64,000 nucleotides of DNA from Nitrospira sp. GTDB taxonomy: Bacteria > Nitrospirota > Nitrospiria > Nitrospirales > Nitrospiraceae. The notes beneath the pieces are model-generated. The model searched no databases, was not told where the DNA came from, and worked only from the letters and a program-made list of their open reading frames with translations. Of this stretch, positions 8,498-17,474 are shown piece after piece (within the stretch, counting starts at the first letter, position 1; the number at the start of each line of letters is the position of its first letter). The DNA lies in NCBI GenBank assembly GCA_024331125.1, contig JANDJI010000001.1, positions 32,001-96,000 on the forward strand. Reading direction: 5' to 3'. Both the position numbers and the translations under genes were made by a program.

Positions 8498-10045
8498 TCA
8501 AATCAAGCGGGCCTTCTGCGCCTCATCCGCCTGTTTAGGCGTCAAACAGGCCAGCCGATTCAGGGCGTTGAGATAGGCCCGGGCCGCCGCCACGATGATA
8601 TCGGTGTCCGAGCCGTGGCCCGACACGGTCCGTCCGTTTTCCTGAAGACGCACCGAGACCTCGCCCTGGGCGTCCGTCCCGCCGGTGAGGGCGTTGACCG
8701 CGAACATCACCAACGTGCTTTTCGTCTGAGTCATGGCCGCGATGGTCCGATACACAGCGTCCACCGGTCCGTCGCCGGTTCCCGACTGTTTCACCGGCCG
8801 ACCGTCGATCTCCAGCTCGACCGTCGCCGTGGGAATTCGACCGGTCCCGGTCTCCAAGTGAAACGACTTGAGCACGATCCGCTCCCCCATCTTGGCCAGT
8901 TCGTCCGAGACGATCGCCTCAAGATCTTCCTCGTAAATCTCCTTCTTTTGATCGGCGAGTCGTTTGAACCGCTCAAACGCGCGGTTGATTTCCTCGTCGC
9001 TCAGGCGATAGCCCAACTCCTCCAATCGCTGCCGAAAGGCGTGCCGTCCCGAGAGCTTGCCCATCACCATCCGGCTCTCGACAAGACCGATCGATTCCGG
9101 CCGCATGATTTCGTAGGTGGTTTTCTCCTTGAGCAACCCGTCTTGATGAATGCCCGAACTGTGCGCGAACGCGTTGGCCCCGACGACGGCCTTGTTCGGC
9201 TGCACCACCATGCCGGTGATCTTGCTGACCAGACGGCTGGTCTTGGCGATCTCCTCCGTCTTGACACGGGTGTCGGCCTGGTAGAAATCCCTTCTCGTGC
9301 GGAGTCCCATAACGATCTCTTCCAACGCCGTATTGCCGGCACGTTCTCCGATCCCGTTGATCGTACATTCCACCTGCCCCGCTCCGTTGACGACGGCCGC
9401 CAGACTGTTGGCCACGGCAAGACCTAGATCATTGTGGCAATGGACGGAGATGACCGCCTGCTTGGCGTTGGGCACGTTCTCGCAGATTCCTTTAATCAAC
9501 GCTCCGAACTCCTGCGGAATCGCATATCCCACCGTATCGGGGATATTGACCGTCCCGGCTCCCGCCGCGATGACCGCCTCGACGACCTCGTACAAGTAGG
9601 CCGGATCGGACCGGCTGGCGTCCATGGGCGAAAATTCCACGTCATCGACGTAGCTCCTCGCTCGCTGGACCATTTCCACCGCTCGCCTCTTGGCCTCCTC
9701 GCGCGTCATCCGAAACTGATATTTCAGGTGGATGTCGGAGGTCGACAAAAACGTATGGATGCGCGCCCTCGGCGCCCCCTTGAGCGCTTCCCACGCCCGA
9801 TCGATGTCTTCCGGACGGGCTCGGGCCAGGCTGCAGATGACCGGCCCCTCGACCTCCTGTGCGATCCGCCGCACCGCCTCGAAATCGCCGGGAGAACTGT
9901 ATGCGAAGCCGGCTTCGATCACATCGACTCCCAGGCGGGCCAGTTGCTTGGCCACCATCAATTTTTCTTCCACGTTCATGCTGGCGCCGGGCGATTGCTC
10001 GCCGTCCCGCAACGTTGTATCGAATATGCGTATCATGCGCGTCAT
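8498..10045 (-). CDS. leuA: 2-isopropylmalate synthase
   Basis: Condenses acetyl-CoA with 2-oxoisovalerate, the committed step of leucine synthesis. The 515-residue product has the catalytic start [14 protein letters not shown] (residues 7-20), the metal-binding HxH in SVHCHNDLG (about 202-204), the [14 protein letters not shown] segment, GIHQDG, and a C-terminal LeuA allosteric domain ending in [25 protein letters not shown], which normally confers leucine feedback. The ATG at 10045 follows GGGGGTGG at good spacing; the frame stays open to 10129, but that part is leader RNA. Expression is expected to be controlled by the T-box immediately upstream. Confidence 0.97.
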   Translation of the reverse strand: MTRMIRIFDTTLRDGEQSPGASMNVEEKLMVAKQLARLGVDVIEAGFAYSSPGDFEAVRRIAQEVEGPVICSLARARPEDIDRAWEALKGAPRARIHTFLSTSDIHLKYQFRMTREEAKRRAVEMVQRARSYVDDVEFSPMDASRSDPAYLYEVVEAVIAAGAGTVNIPDTVGYAIPQEFGALIKGICENVPNAKQAVISVHCHNDLGLAVANSLAAVVNGAGQVECTINGIGERAGNTALEEIVMGLRTRRDFYQADTRVKTEEIAKTSRLVSKITGMVVQPNKAVVGANAFAHSSGIHQDGLLKEKTTYEIMRPESIGLVESRMVMGKLSGRHAFRQRLEELGYRLSDEEINRAFERFKRLADQKKEIYEEDLEAIVSDELAKMGERIVLKSFHLETGTGRIPTATVELEIDGRPVKQSGTGDGPVDAVYRTIAAMTQTKSTLVMFAVNALTGGTDAQGEVSVRLQENGRTVSGHGSDTDIIVAAARAYLNALNRLACLTPKQADEAQKARLI

Positions 10046-10083
10046 CGTGCCACCCCCATTGCCATCGATCGCCGGCTTGTTTT

Positions 10084-10112
10084 CCGACCGGCGGTGTTTC
10101 TCCGCCGGTCGG
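10084..10112 (-). promoter_or_regulatory. Perfect 11-bp hairpin between T-box terminator and leuA ribosome site
   Basis: CCGACCGGCGG (10084-10094) and CCGCCGGTCGG (10102-10112) form a perfect 11-bp stem with a 7-base loop. It is transcribed only when the T-box reads through, and ends about 39 bases before the leuA ATG. No long T-run follows, so it is not a standard terminator. It may protect or insulate the leuA mRNA 5' end. Confidence 0.5.
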
Positions 10113-10127
10113 ATGAATCGAGCCGTC

Positions 10128-10172
10128 AAATAAAAATGCCTTCGCCCCTCTTCGTTGGTCAGGGACGAAGGC
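10128..10172 (-). terminator. Intrinsic terminator of the leuA T-box leader
   Basis: On the minus strand GCCTTCGTCCC (10172-10162) pairs with GGGGCGAAGGC (10148-10138), followed by ATTTTTATTT. It lies directly after the T-box sequence. It is the terminator that competes with the antiterminator. Confidence 0.85.
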
Positions 10173-10385
10173 TTTACGCGCTCCGTGGTACCACCCTGTT
10201 TCGGCGACGGTCAGTCTCCTGATCGGCACCCTTCATTGCAGCCCGTCACGGGGGCCGGGCGGAACCCGCTACTCGAAGTTCACGGATTCTGGCTCGGAGG
10301 CGAGTTCAGCGACGTGTCGATTGGCTCGCACCATCCGCCAACTCTCTCGGACGACACGGCTCGCCTACTACTCCTCGTCACTGCC
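10128..10385 (-). promoter_or_regulatory. T-box riboswitch (leucine) controlling leuA
   Basis: The ~400-base gap between pssA and leuA holds a transcription-attenuation T-box. The minus strand contains the invariant T-box sequence AGGGTGGTACCACGG (10197-10183), followed by a GC-rich terminator with T-run. Upstream, the stem I elements are visible: CCGAGAGAG, GGATGGTGCGAGCC, and GAACTCGCCTCCGAG, in which CTC (10304-10302) is the likely specifier codon for leucine. In T-boxes uncharged tRNA pairs with the specifier and the NCCA end pairs with the T-box bulge to stop terminator formation. Leucyl-tRNA shortage would thus switch leuA on. The 5' limit is approximate; the promoter must lie upstream near the end of pssA. 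Confidence 0.9.
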
Positions 10386-10443
10386 ATTTACGGGACAATG
10401 CTTTTTCCCCTTTTCTTTCCTGCCGGTATCCTCTCACGCCTTC

Positions 10444-11250
10444 TCACGCCTTCGGTTCCGGCTCCGGCAATTCGGTCTTGGCAACTCCCTTCTTCCCGGC
10501 CGTCCTCACGATCAATCCCGCCAGTTTCTCGACCGGTCCCAACAACGCGTAGCCCGCAAAGACCACGAACAACATGACCGGCGGCCATGCCGTCACCATC
10601 ATCAGCCCAAGAATCCCCCACACAAGATAGGTGATCTGCTGAGGGCCTCTGAATTTCAGGTCCTTGAAACTGCGATACTTGATGGTGCTGACCATGAGAA
10701 ACGCCAGCATCAGCGTCACGACCAGCACGACGACCGGCTTGGTTTCCGGACCCATTCGAAGCGTGTAATGATCGAAGACGACCAACGAAGCGACGACTCC
10801 CGCCGCAGCGGGAATGGCCAAACCGGTGAAATACTTGCCGTCGGACAACGCCACCGTCGAGTTAAACCGAGCCAAGCGCACGGCCCCCATCGCCACGTAA
10901 GCAAACATGACGGCCACCCCAAGGGTGCCTTGCCCGCTCAACGCCCAGGAATAGATGAGAAACCCCGGAGCCACTCCGAACGAGACGACATCGGACAATG
11001 AATCGTATTCCAGCCCGAAATGGCTCGTGCTGTTGGTCAACCGAGCCGACTTGCCGTCGAGCACATCGAACACCATGGCGACAAGAATGGCGACGGCCGC
11101 CGCCAAGTACTCCGCGTTGAAAACCAGCAGAATCGCATATACGCCGCAAAACAAGTTGCCGGTCGTAAACAGATTCGGGATCAAATGCATGGCCGCCTTG
11201 CGCCGCTTGCCGTCCTTGCCGAAAGAGTGTTTCAATCCAGCGGACTTCAT
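10444..11250 (-). CDS. pssA: CDP-diacylglycerol--serine O-phosphatidyltransferase
   Basis: Makes phosphatidylserine from CDP-diacylglycerol and serine at the inner membrane. The 268-residue multi-span protein has the CDP-alcohol phosphatidyltransferase motif, DVLDGKSAR followed by FGLEYDSLSDVVSFG. The N-terminus MHLIPNLFTTGNLFCG is typical of the Gram-positive-like PssA branch. The ATG at 11250 forms ATGA with the end of psd and has AGGAG upstream. A longer open frame upstream lies within psd and is discarded. psd and pssA form a two-gene phosphatidylethanolamine operon. Confidence 0.95.
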   Translation of the reverse strand: MKSAGLKHSFGKDGKRRKAAMHLIPNLFTTGNLFCGVYAILLVFNAEYLAAAVAILVAMVFDVLDGKSARLTNSTSHFGLEYDSLSDVVSFGVAPGFLIYSWALSGQGTLGVAVMFAYVAMGAVRLARFNSTVALSDGKYFTGLAIPAAAGVVASLVVFDHYTLRMGPETKPVVVLVVTLMLAFLMVSTIKYRSFKDLKFRGPQQITYLVWGILGLMMVTAWPPVMLFVVFAGYALLGPVEKLAGLIVRTAGKKGVAKTELPEPEPKA

Positions 11251-11897
11251 TGCAGTTCTCCTAATATGGTTTCCCCGCCTTTCACCTTGTCTCCGACGGC
11301 CACTCGAAGGCGCGTCCCGATCGGAAGAAAGGTGTCCATCCGCGATCCGAATCGAATCAACCCGAACCGTTCCCCCCGCACGGCCTGATCCCGAGCGGAA
11401 GCCCAACAGACGATGCGCCTGGCGATCAAGCCTGCGACCTGCACGCACAAGACTTTAAGCCCTTCCACCGTGCGAATCATCAACGCGTTCTGCTCGTTTC
11501 TCAGCGTGGCGTCCGGCCTGCTGGCGACTAAGAACGCCCCCGGTTGATATTGTACGTCTTCAATGACTCCGTCGCAGGGAATGCGATTGATGTGCACGTT
11601 GAACACGTTCAAAAAAATCGTCACGCGCAGCGCGCGCTCCTTGAGATAGCGGGGCTCGAATTCCTCTTCGATGGCGATCACCTTGCCGTCTCCTGGCGCG
11701 ACCACGAGGTGCGTGTCCTGGGGAATCACTCTGGCCGGATTTCTAAAGAACCAGGCGACGAACGCCGTCGCCAGCCCCGCCATCACCGCCACCACGACCC
11801 ATCCCATCCATCCGGCCAACAGCGTCACGCCGGCCGGAACGGCAATGAAAGGAATGCCTTCCTTCGCGACAGGAAGACCAACCGCCCGATCGATCAC
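11247..11897 (-). CDS. psd: Phosphatidylserine decarboxylase proenzyme
   Basis: Decarboxylates phosphatidylserine to phosphatidylethanolamine using a pyruvoyl group made by self-cleavage. The 216-residue short form shows an N-terminal hydrophobic stretch, the VVAPGDGKV segment, VFLNVFNVHINRIP, and near the C-terminus IRFGSRMD, where cleavage is expected between Gly and Ser. It starts with GTG preceded by GGAGGAGG. The stop overlaps the pssA start by four bases, so the consecutive enzymes are coupled. Confidence 0.95.
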   Translation of the reverse strand: MIDRAVGLPVAKEGIPFIAVPAGVTLLAGWMGWVVVAVMAGLATAFVAWFFRNPARVIPQDTHLVVAPGDGKVIAIEEEFEPRYLKERALRVTIFLNVFNVHINRIPCDGVIEDVQYQPGAFLVASRPDATLRNEQNALMIRTVEGLKVLCVQVAGLIARRIVCWASARDQAVRGERFGLIRFGSRMDTFLPIGTRLRVAVGDKVKGGETILGELQ

Positions 11898-12067
11898 GCC
11901 ACCTCCTCCACCGCCGAGAAAATCTTTGTCGTCCCCGTCTTGATCATGACCGCGATGGCTCAGGCACTTCCAACGTTCCTACGACGACTTTTTTACCCGA
12001 AGAACCACCACCGAAAACGTCGCGTCGGAGTCAACCGAACCATCGAGCCATCGAGTCGATTGTCCGC

Positions 12068-13081
12068 TTAATTCTTCGTTCGGTCAACCAACTGATCTTT
12101 CTTGAGCCACGGCATCATGGCCCGCAGTTTGGCGCCCACCGCCTCGATGGGGTGCGCTTCACCCTTGGCCAAAAGGGCGTTGTACACGGGACGATTCGCC
12201 TGATTTTCCAAGACCCATTCTCTCGCGAACCGCCCGCTTTGGATCTCGCCCAAGATTTTCTTCATTTCGAGCTTGGTTTGTTCGGTCACGATCCTGGGGC
12301 CGCGCGTCACGTCCCCGTACTTGGCCGTGGTGCTGATCGAATACCTCATGTTGGCGATGCCGCCCTGATAAATCAAATCCACGATGAGCTTGACCTCGTG
12401 CAGACATTCAAAATAAGCCATCTCCGGCGAATATCCGGCTTCGACGAGCGTTTCATAGCCGGCCTGAATCAAGGACGTGAGCCCCCCGCACAGCACGGCT
12501 TGCTCGCCGAACAAGTCCGTCTCGGTCTCCTCGCGAAAAGTCGTCTCAATGACGCCGGCTCGGCCGCCGCCGATGGCGCTGGCATAGGCCAGCCCCACCT
12601 GCCTGGTCATGCCGCCGGGATCCTGATGAACGGCGAGCAGGCAAGGAACCCCGCTCCCTTTCGTGTACTCGGATCGCACAAGATGGCCGGGCCCTTTCGG
12701 CGCCACCATAAAAACGTTAATGGACGCCGGCGGAACGATTTGACCGAAATGGATGTTGAACCCATGCCCAAACGCCAGATACGAGCCGGTCTTGAGGTTG
12801 GGAGCCACATCCTGCCGATAGATCGTTGACTGGACTTCATCCGGCGCAAGGATCATCACGACGTCGGATGCCTTGACGGCGTCCGCCACCGGCATGACCT
12901 TCAGACTGCTCTGCTCCGCCTTTTTCCATGACGCTCCTTCACGCAACCCGACGACCACGCTCACGCCGCTCTCCTTCAGATTGAGCGCGTGCGCATGGCC
13001 CTGACTGCCGTACCCGATGACGGCGACGGTCTTGTTGCGAATATGATGAATGTCCGCGTCCTGGTCGTAATAAATCTTCAT
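12068..13081 (-). CDS. ilvC: Ketol-acid reductoisomerase
   Basis: Converts acetolactate or acetohydroxybutyrate to dihydroxy acids with NADPH and Mg2+, the second common step of Ile/Val synthesis. It has 337 residues, class I length. Signatures are the [15 protein letters not shown]ossmann start (about 22-36), [20 protein letters not shown], and the acidic metal-binding region in [15 protein letters not shown]. Third gene of ilvB-ilvN-ilvC. Confidence 0.97.
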   Translation of the reverse strand: MKIYYDQDADIHHIRNKTVAVIGYGSQGHAHALNLKESGVSVVVGLREGASWKKAEQSSLKVMPVADAVKASDVVMILAPDEVQSTIYRQDVAPNLKTGSYLAFGHGFNIHFGQIVPPASINVFMVAPKGPGHLVRSEYTKGSGVPCLLAVHQDPGGMTRQVGLAYASAIGGGRAGVIETTFREETETDLFGEQAVLCGGLTSLIQAGYETLVEAGYSPEMAYFECLHEVKLIVDLIYQGGIANMRYSISTTAKYGDVTRGPRIVTEQTKLEMKKILGEIQSGRFAREWVLENQANRPVYNALLAKGEAHPIEAVGAKLRAMMPWLKKDQLVDRTKN

Positions 13082-13146
13082 GCTTGAACTCCTTCACTAA
13101 AGACGTCGCATATTTTCTTTCAGCTTGACCTGCTGGGCGACACGCC

Positions 13147-13665
13147 TTATTCGCGCGCGGCTTTTTTGGCCTGTGCGACAGCGGGTCGGATCGGCTCACG
13201 GGCGACGGCAACCCGCCCCGTTCGAACCAATTCCTTGATTCCCAACGGCTGCAGCAAATTGATGATCGCTTCGATCTTCCTGGGATCACCCGACACTTCG
13301 ATCGTATAGGTGCTGGGCGACGAATCGATGACGTTGGCCCGAAAAATGTCCACGATTCTGAGCGCCTCAGCCCGATCCTCGTCCTTGGTGTGCACCTTGA
13401 TCAGAGCCGTTTCCCGCGCAACGAATTCGGTTTCGTTCAAATCCACCACTTTAATGACGTCGATCAGTTTATTCAATTGTTTGACGATCTGCTCGATAAT
13501 CCGATCGTCGCCCGAGGTCACCAACGTCATCTGCGACATCGATGGATCAAGGGTGGGAGCGACGGAGAGACTTTCGATATTGAAGCCCCGACCGCTGAAC
13601 AAACCCGCAACCCTTGAAAGCACCCCGAATTTGTTCTCAACCGTAACGGAAATGATATGTTCCAT
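13147..13665 (-). CDS. ilvN: Acetolactate synthase small (regulatory) subunit
   Basis: A 172-residue regulatory subunit with an N-terminal ACT domain (IISVTVENKFGVLSRVAGLFSGRGFNIESL) that binds valine, and a C-terminal ALS_ss_C domain. It activates the large subunit and gives feedback inhibition. It is placed between ilvB and ilvC, the common arrangement for the anabolic enzyme. Confidence 0.96.
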   Translation of the reverse strand: MEHIISVTVENKFGVLSRVAGLFSGRGFNIESLSVAPTLDPSMSQMTLVTSGDDRIIEQIVKQLNKLIDVIKVVDLNETEFVARETALIKVHTKDEDRAEALRIVDIFRANVIDSSPSTYTIEVSGDPRKIEAIINLLQPLGIKELVRTGRVAVAREPIRPAVAQAKKAARE

Positions 13666-13753
13666 AATTTCTAGGCGTCGAGATCAATGCGCCGAACACC
13701 GAAATGCGGTCATCCGGCGTCGACGCCTCCGAGCCTTCCCTACATCCTCATCC

Positions 13754-15529
13754 TTACGCCGTTAACACCGTATCCTTGTCTTCCGGCACCGCCTTCCCGA
13801 CGCCGGTCTGTTTCTTCTTCAATTCCGGAGGATCTTCGAGAATCATTTCGTGATTGCAGCCTCCCGCCGGAATCATCGGGTAACAGTTCTCATACGGGTA
13901 GGTCGGCACGTCCACGATGACGGGCCCGTCCGTTTCCAGAGCCGCTTTCAACACCCCGTCAAGATCCGCCAGGTTCTCGGCCCGCAGCCCGACCGCGCCA
14001 TAGGCCTCGGCCAGCTTGACAAAATCAGGCGTGCCGCCCAAATAACTCGAGGCGTACCGCCCGTTGTAGAAGAGGTCCTGCCACTGTCGCACCATCCCGT
14101 GAAAGCGGTTGTTCAGCACGATGATCTTCACCGGCAATTTACTGACCACCGCGGTCGCCATTTCCTGCATATTCATCTGCACGCTGCCGTCCCCCGCGAT
14201 ACAGAGAACCAGCCGATCACGGAACGCGGCCTGCGCCCCCATGGCCGCGGGAAATCCGAAGCCCATGGTTCCAAGCCCGCCGGACGTCAACCATCGGTTC
14301 GGCTTCGCCAATTTGAAATATTGCGCCGCCCACATTTGATGCTGCCCCACGTCGGTCGAAACAATCGGATCTCGATCTTTCGTCAGTTCATAAAGGCGTT
14401 TGACGACGTGCTGCGGCTTGATCGGTCCATCCTGTTCTTGATGATAGGTGAGCGGGTGCATCTTCTGCCATTGATGAATTTGATCCCACCAGGGCTTCCG
14501 AAGCTCTTTCTGATCGCCGTTCACCGTCGCACGGAGAATTTGATTCAACTCACGCAGCACGGCCTTGCAATCTCCCACGATCGGAATATCGACGTGAATG
14601 TTTTTCCGAATCGACGTCGGATCGATATCGATGTGAATGACCTTTGCGTGCGGACAGAATTCCGATACTTTGCCCGTCACGCGATCGTCAAACCGCGCCC
14701 CAATGGCGATGACCAGATCGGAATAGTGGATAGCCATATTGGCGCAGTAGGTCCCGTGCATCCCCAGCATCCCCAGCGACAATGGATGCTCTCCCGGAAA
14801 CACGCCGAGTCCCATGAGAGTCATATCGACCGGGATCTGTGTCAGCTCCGCCAATTCGAGCAGCTCCTGCGAAGCGCCGGAAAAGACGACGCCCCCGCCC
14901 ACGTATAACACCGGCTTCTTGGCCTTGGCGATCGCCTCGGCCGCCTGTTTAATCTGCCATTTATTCCCTTCATAGGTCGGGTTGTATCCGCGAATGGAGA
15001 CGGACGTCGGATAGACGAACTCGGCCTGGTTTTGCGACACGTCCTTCGGAATGTCGACCAACACCGGTCCGGGCCTGCCGGTCGTCGCAATATAAAACGC
15101 TTCTTTGATCGTCCGAGCCAAATCATTGACGTCTTTGACCAGAAAATTATATTTCGTACAGGGCCTGCTCAAGCCGATATTGTCCGCTTCCTGAAACGCA
15201 TCGTTTCCGATCAGGCTCGTCGGCACCTGGCCGCTGAAACAGACCACCGGCACGGAATCCATGTAGGCATCCGCCAACGCCGTAATCACGTTGGTCATGC
15301 CGGGCCCCGACGTCACCAGACAGACGCCCGCCTTGCCGGTCGCTTTGGCGTAGCCCTCAGCCATATGACCGGCCCCCTGCTCATGACGCGTGAGAACGAC
15401 CTCGATGTCCTTTTGTTGATGGAGCATATCGAAGATCTTCAAGACCACGCCCCCGGGAAGCGCAAAAACGGTCTTGACCCCTTCCCGCTTCAGACATTCG
15501 ATGAAGATCTCGGCTCCGGTGAGTTTCAT
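13754..15529 (-). CDS. ilvB: Acetolactate synthase large (catalytic) subunit
   Basis: ThDP-dependent enzyme making acetolactate or acetohydroxybutyrate from pyruvate. About 591 residues. Visible are the N-terminal catalytic region VFALPGGVVLKIFDML with the Glu in TRHEQGAGHMAEGYA, FQEADNIGLSRPCTK, and the ThDP/Mg motif GDGSVQMNMQEMATAV ending in LNNRFHGMVRQWQ. The start at 15529 (MKLTGAEIFIE) has GAGGAGG about 8 bases upstream. In-frame sequence upstream to 15622 is leader. A sigma70-like promoter lies about 195 bases upstream, giving a long untranslated leader. Confidence 0.96.
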   Translation of the reverse strand: MKLTGAEIFIECLKREGVKTVFALPGGVVLKIFDMLHQQKDIEVVLTRHEQGAGHMAEGYAKATGKAGVCLVTSGPGMTNVITALADAYMDSVPVVCFSGQVPTSLIGNDAFQEADNIGLSRPCTKYNFLVKDVNDLARTIKEAFYIATTGRPGPVLVDIPKDVSQNQAEFVYPTSVSIRGYNPTYEGNKWQIKQAAEAIAKAKKPVLYVGGGVVFSGASQELLELAELTQIPVDMTLMGLGVFPGEHPLSLGMLGMHGTYCANMAIHYSDLVIAIGARFDDRVTGKVSEFCPHAKVIHIDIDPTSIRKNIHVDIPIVGDCKAVLRELNQILRATVNGDQKELRKPWWDQIHQWQKMHPLTYHQEQDGPIKPQHVVKRLYELTKDRDPIVSTDVGQHQMWAAQYFKLAKPNRWLTSGGLGTMGFGFPAAMGAQAAFRDRLVLCIAGDGSVQMNMQEMATAVVSKLPVKIIVLNNRFHGMVRQWQDLFYNGRYASSYLGGTPDFVKLAEAYGAVGLRAENLADLDGVLKAALETDGPVIVDVPTYPYENCYPMIPAGGCNHEMILEDPPELKKKQTGVGKAVPEDKDTVLTA

Positions 15530-15607
15530 GTGAGTGTCCTCCTCATCACGAGATCGAGGGATACTTGGCAATCGACGCTCTTCCAGCCCCCGTCCCATTC
15601 GTCTCCA

Positions 15608-15688
15608 TAAAAAAACCGACAAGAACGGGTTTCTATATCATCATTGGTCATTCATTGGTCATTGTTTTAGTCATTCGACGTTCGCCAT
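15608..15688 (-). promoter_or_regulatory. ilvB leader with minimal ORFs, tandem 11-mer and T8 run
   Basis: Downstream of the predicted ilvB promoter the leader holds ATG GCG AAC GTC GAA TGA (15688-15671), an overlapping eight-codon ORF MTKTMTNE (15674-15648), and two tandem copies of an 11-base unit, CATTGGTCATT on the plus strand (15642-15663). A weak AAACC/GGTTT stem with a run of eight T (15615-15608) follows. It looks like an attenuator but lacks Leu/Ile/Val codons and a strong stem. The rest of the 15530-15846 gap shows only the promoter. Confidence 0.3.
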
Positions 15689-15723
15689 AAAAATACCTGA
15701 AAAATCAATGGGAAAGGTTAAGG

Positions 15724-15753
15724 ATCGTACCATTCTCCTCAACGAGGGGTCAA
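15724..15753 (-). promoter_or_regulatory. Predicted sigma70 promoter of ilvBNC
   Basis: Minus strand TTGACC, 18 bases, TACGAT. Transcription would start near 15717, about 190 bases upstream of the ilvB ATG. It lies just after the end of rnpB. Confidence 0.5.
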
Positions 15754-15846
15754 GGGAACGATTGGCATCCTGAGTATCCCGACCTCAACCAAGGCAATTC
15801 AAGACGGTCGAGGAAGAACCCGGCGCCAAAAGAAAGGCGCAAATGT

Positions 15847-16265
15847 GAAGGCCTATAAGCCGGATTCTGTGTCCATTCGAGTTCGCTTTCTCGAATGGCG
15901 ATGATCATTTCTCTGGGATTCGAGTTGCCTCGAACCTCAAGCGGCCTACCCGAAGATCTCGACCGGGCCGGTCGGTGCGCGAAACGCCCTAGAGCGCCCC
16001 GCGCGGCTCTTCCTATTTGGCCTTGCACCGGGCGACGCTTACCCTGCCGGTGATGTCGCCACCACCGCGGTGGGCTCTTACCCCACCCTTTCACCCTTGC
16101 CTGAACCGCAGCGACCGGATGAACCCCCATCGCCTCGGCCATCGGCGGTTTGCTTTCTGTGGTGCTGGTGTCGGATCGCTCCGCCTGGGAATTACCCAGC
16201 GCCCTGCCCTTGGAGTCCGGACTTTCCTCCCGATACTCTCGCATCGAGCGATCACCCGGCCTTCG
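15847..16265 (-). ncRNA. rnpB: RNase P RNA, bacterial class A
   Basis: The catalytic RNA that matures tRNA 5' ends. On the minus strand the RNA begins near GAAGGCCGGGTGATCGC and carries the universal P4-side sequence GAGGAAAGTCCGGACTCC early. It has GGTAA and GGGTAAGAGCCCACCGCGG elements in the middle, and ends with ACAGAATCCGGCTTATAGGCCTTC, whose 3' bases pair with the 5' end. Length (~419 nt) and conserved blocks fit class A. Ends are estimated to within a few bases. Open frames overlapping it on both strands are spurious. Confidence 0.95.
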
Positions 16266-16355
16266 CACCTGCGCTGAAGCAGTATAGAGAAGGAGTACGG
16301 AGCATGGCAAGGGCACCGCGTGACACGTCCCTCAGCTTCCTCCGACATGGAGGCC

Positions 16356-16392
16356 CTTTCAAAAAAGGAATCAGAGACATTCAGCGACCGAC
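16356..16392. repeat. 37-bp direct repeat, copy 1
   Basis: A 37-base sequence from CTTTCAAAAAAGGAATCAGA to CAGCGACCGAC, identical to copy 2 at 16428-16464, with a 35-base spacer between them. It lies between rnpB and the M48 protease gene. On the minus strand each copy carries TCTCTGATTCCTTTTTTGAAAG. Function unknown. Confidence 0.9.
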
Positions 16393-16427
16393 CTGGAGAG
16401 CCGCGAGCTGTGCGTCGCTCGCTTCCT

Positions 16428-16464
16428 CTTTCAAAAAAGGAATCAGAGACATTCAGCGACCGAC
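16428..16464. repeat. 37-bp direct repeat, copy 2
   Basis: Exact second copy of the 37-base repeat. It abuts the stop codon of the M48 protease gene (16465-16467). Two copies only, and no cas genes nearby. Confidence 0.9.
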
Positions 16465-17337
16465 TCACTGGTTTCCAACGGGGGGCAAGAGCCCATTGGG
16501 AGCCGGAATTCTTTTTTGATAGATGGCCATGGCCTCCGGCATCCAGGCCTTCAATTGCTCGATTCGGGTTCCATGACTGGGATGGGTTGACAGAAATTCG
16601 GCCGGCCCTCCGCCGCTCGACAGTTCCGCCATCCGCTCCCACAACCCCACGGACTCGCGCGGATCGTATCCCGCGTCGGCCGCCAAGAGGATTCCCACGT
16701 AATCCGCTTCCGATTCGTGTTTGCGGCTGAAGGGCAACAAGACCCCCACCTGCGCTCCCAATCCGAGCGCCGCCATTGTGGCCTGGCCCAGCAAGGGATT
16801 ACCTCCGCTTGCCCCGATCGCCGCCCCCGCCACTTGCAGCGCCGCATTGGTCAATTGCCCCTGACTCATCCGCTCCGCTCCGTGACGGGCCAAGGCATGG
16901 ATCACTTCATGTCCCATGACGGCTGCCAACCCCGCCTCGGTTCTCGCCACGGGGAAAATGCCCGTATACACGGCGATCTTGCCGCCGGGAAGCGCGAACG
17001 CGTTCGCCGTCCTATCGTCCTTGATGACCGTTACTTCCCATTCGAACTGTTTGGCCATCTCGGCATATTTCGATCGCTTCGCCGCCTCGATGATTCTGGC
17101 CGCCACCCGTTTGACCGGTTCCACTTCGCGCGGATCCCTCGACAATCGAATGTTGGGGTCGCTTTTCACCTGGGCGTAGGCTTGCTCTCCTAGCTGCATC
17201 TCCTGTGAGATCGACGTCATCAACAACTGAGACCGACCCGTATAGGGGTTGGTCTCGCAGCCGGCCACAGTCATTCCTCCCACAAGCAACAAAACGGCCA
17301 TCCCGGCGAAACGAATCCCGCATCGGCACCCTTGCAT
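16465..17337 (-). CDS. M48 family zinc metallopeptidase, lipoprotein
   Basis: About 290 residues, related to the Oma1/LoiP-type periplasmic M48 proteases that take part in envelope quality control. The N-terminus is a lipoprotein signal with lipobox VAGC following a hydrophobic run. The zinc site is HEVIH (HExxH) in MGHEVIHALARHGAERMSQ, with the third ligand Glu in RKHESEADYVGILLAADAGYDP. It ends with FLSTHPSHGTRIEQLKAWMPEA, typical of the family. The ATG at 17337 has a run of G upstream; an in-frame start at 17406 would put extra residues before the signal peptide. Confidence 0.9.
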   Translation of the reverse strand: MQGCRCGIRFAGMAVLLLVGGMTVAGCETNPYTGRSQLLMTSISQEMQLGEQAYAQVKSDPNIRLSRDPREVEPVKRVAARIIEAAKRSKYAEMAKQFEWEVTVIKDDRTANAFALPGGKIAVYTGIFPVARTEAGLAAVMGHEVIHALARHGAERMSQGQLTNAALQVAGAAIGASGGNPLLGQATMAALGLGAQVGVLLPFSRKHESEADYVGILLAADAGYDPRESVGLWERMAELSSGGGPAEFLSTHPSHGTRIEQLKAWMPEAMAIYQKRIPAPNGLLPPVGNQ

Positions 17338-17474
17338 GGCGTCCCCCCTACCCCCGACCCACTCCTCCGACGTGATACCTGCGCTCTTTCTGCCTTTGAC
17401 GATCATTTGACCATGGCCTCCGCCGTTCAGTAGAGTACCGCTCCTATCGCTGTTTTTCTAGTGGGAGTCGTGCT

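Noticed and set aside
15608..15688. Classical leader-peptide attenuation of ilvB
   Set aside because: The short ORFs (MANVE, MTKTMTNE) have almost no Leu/Ile/Val codons and the stem before the T-run is weak.
16356..16464. Possible CRISPR array
   Set aside because: Only two 37-bp repeats with one spacer and no cas genes; reported as a plain repeat pair.
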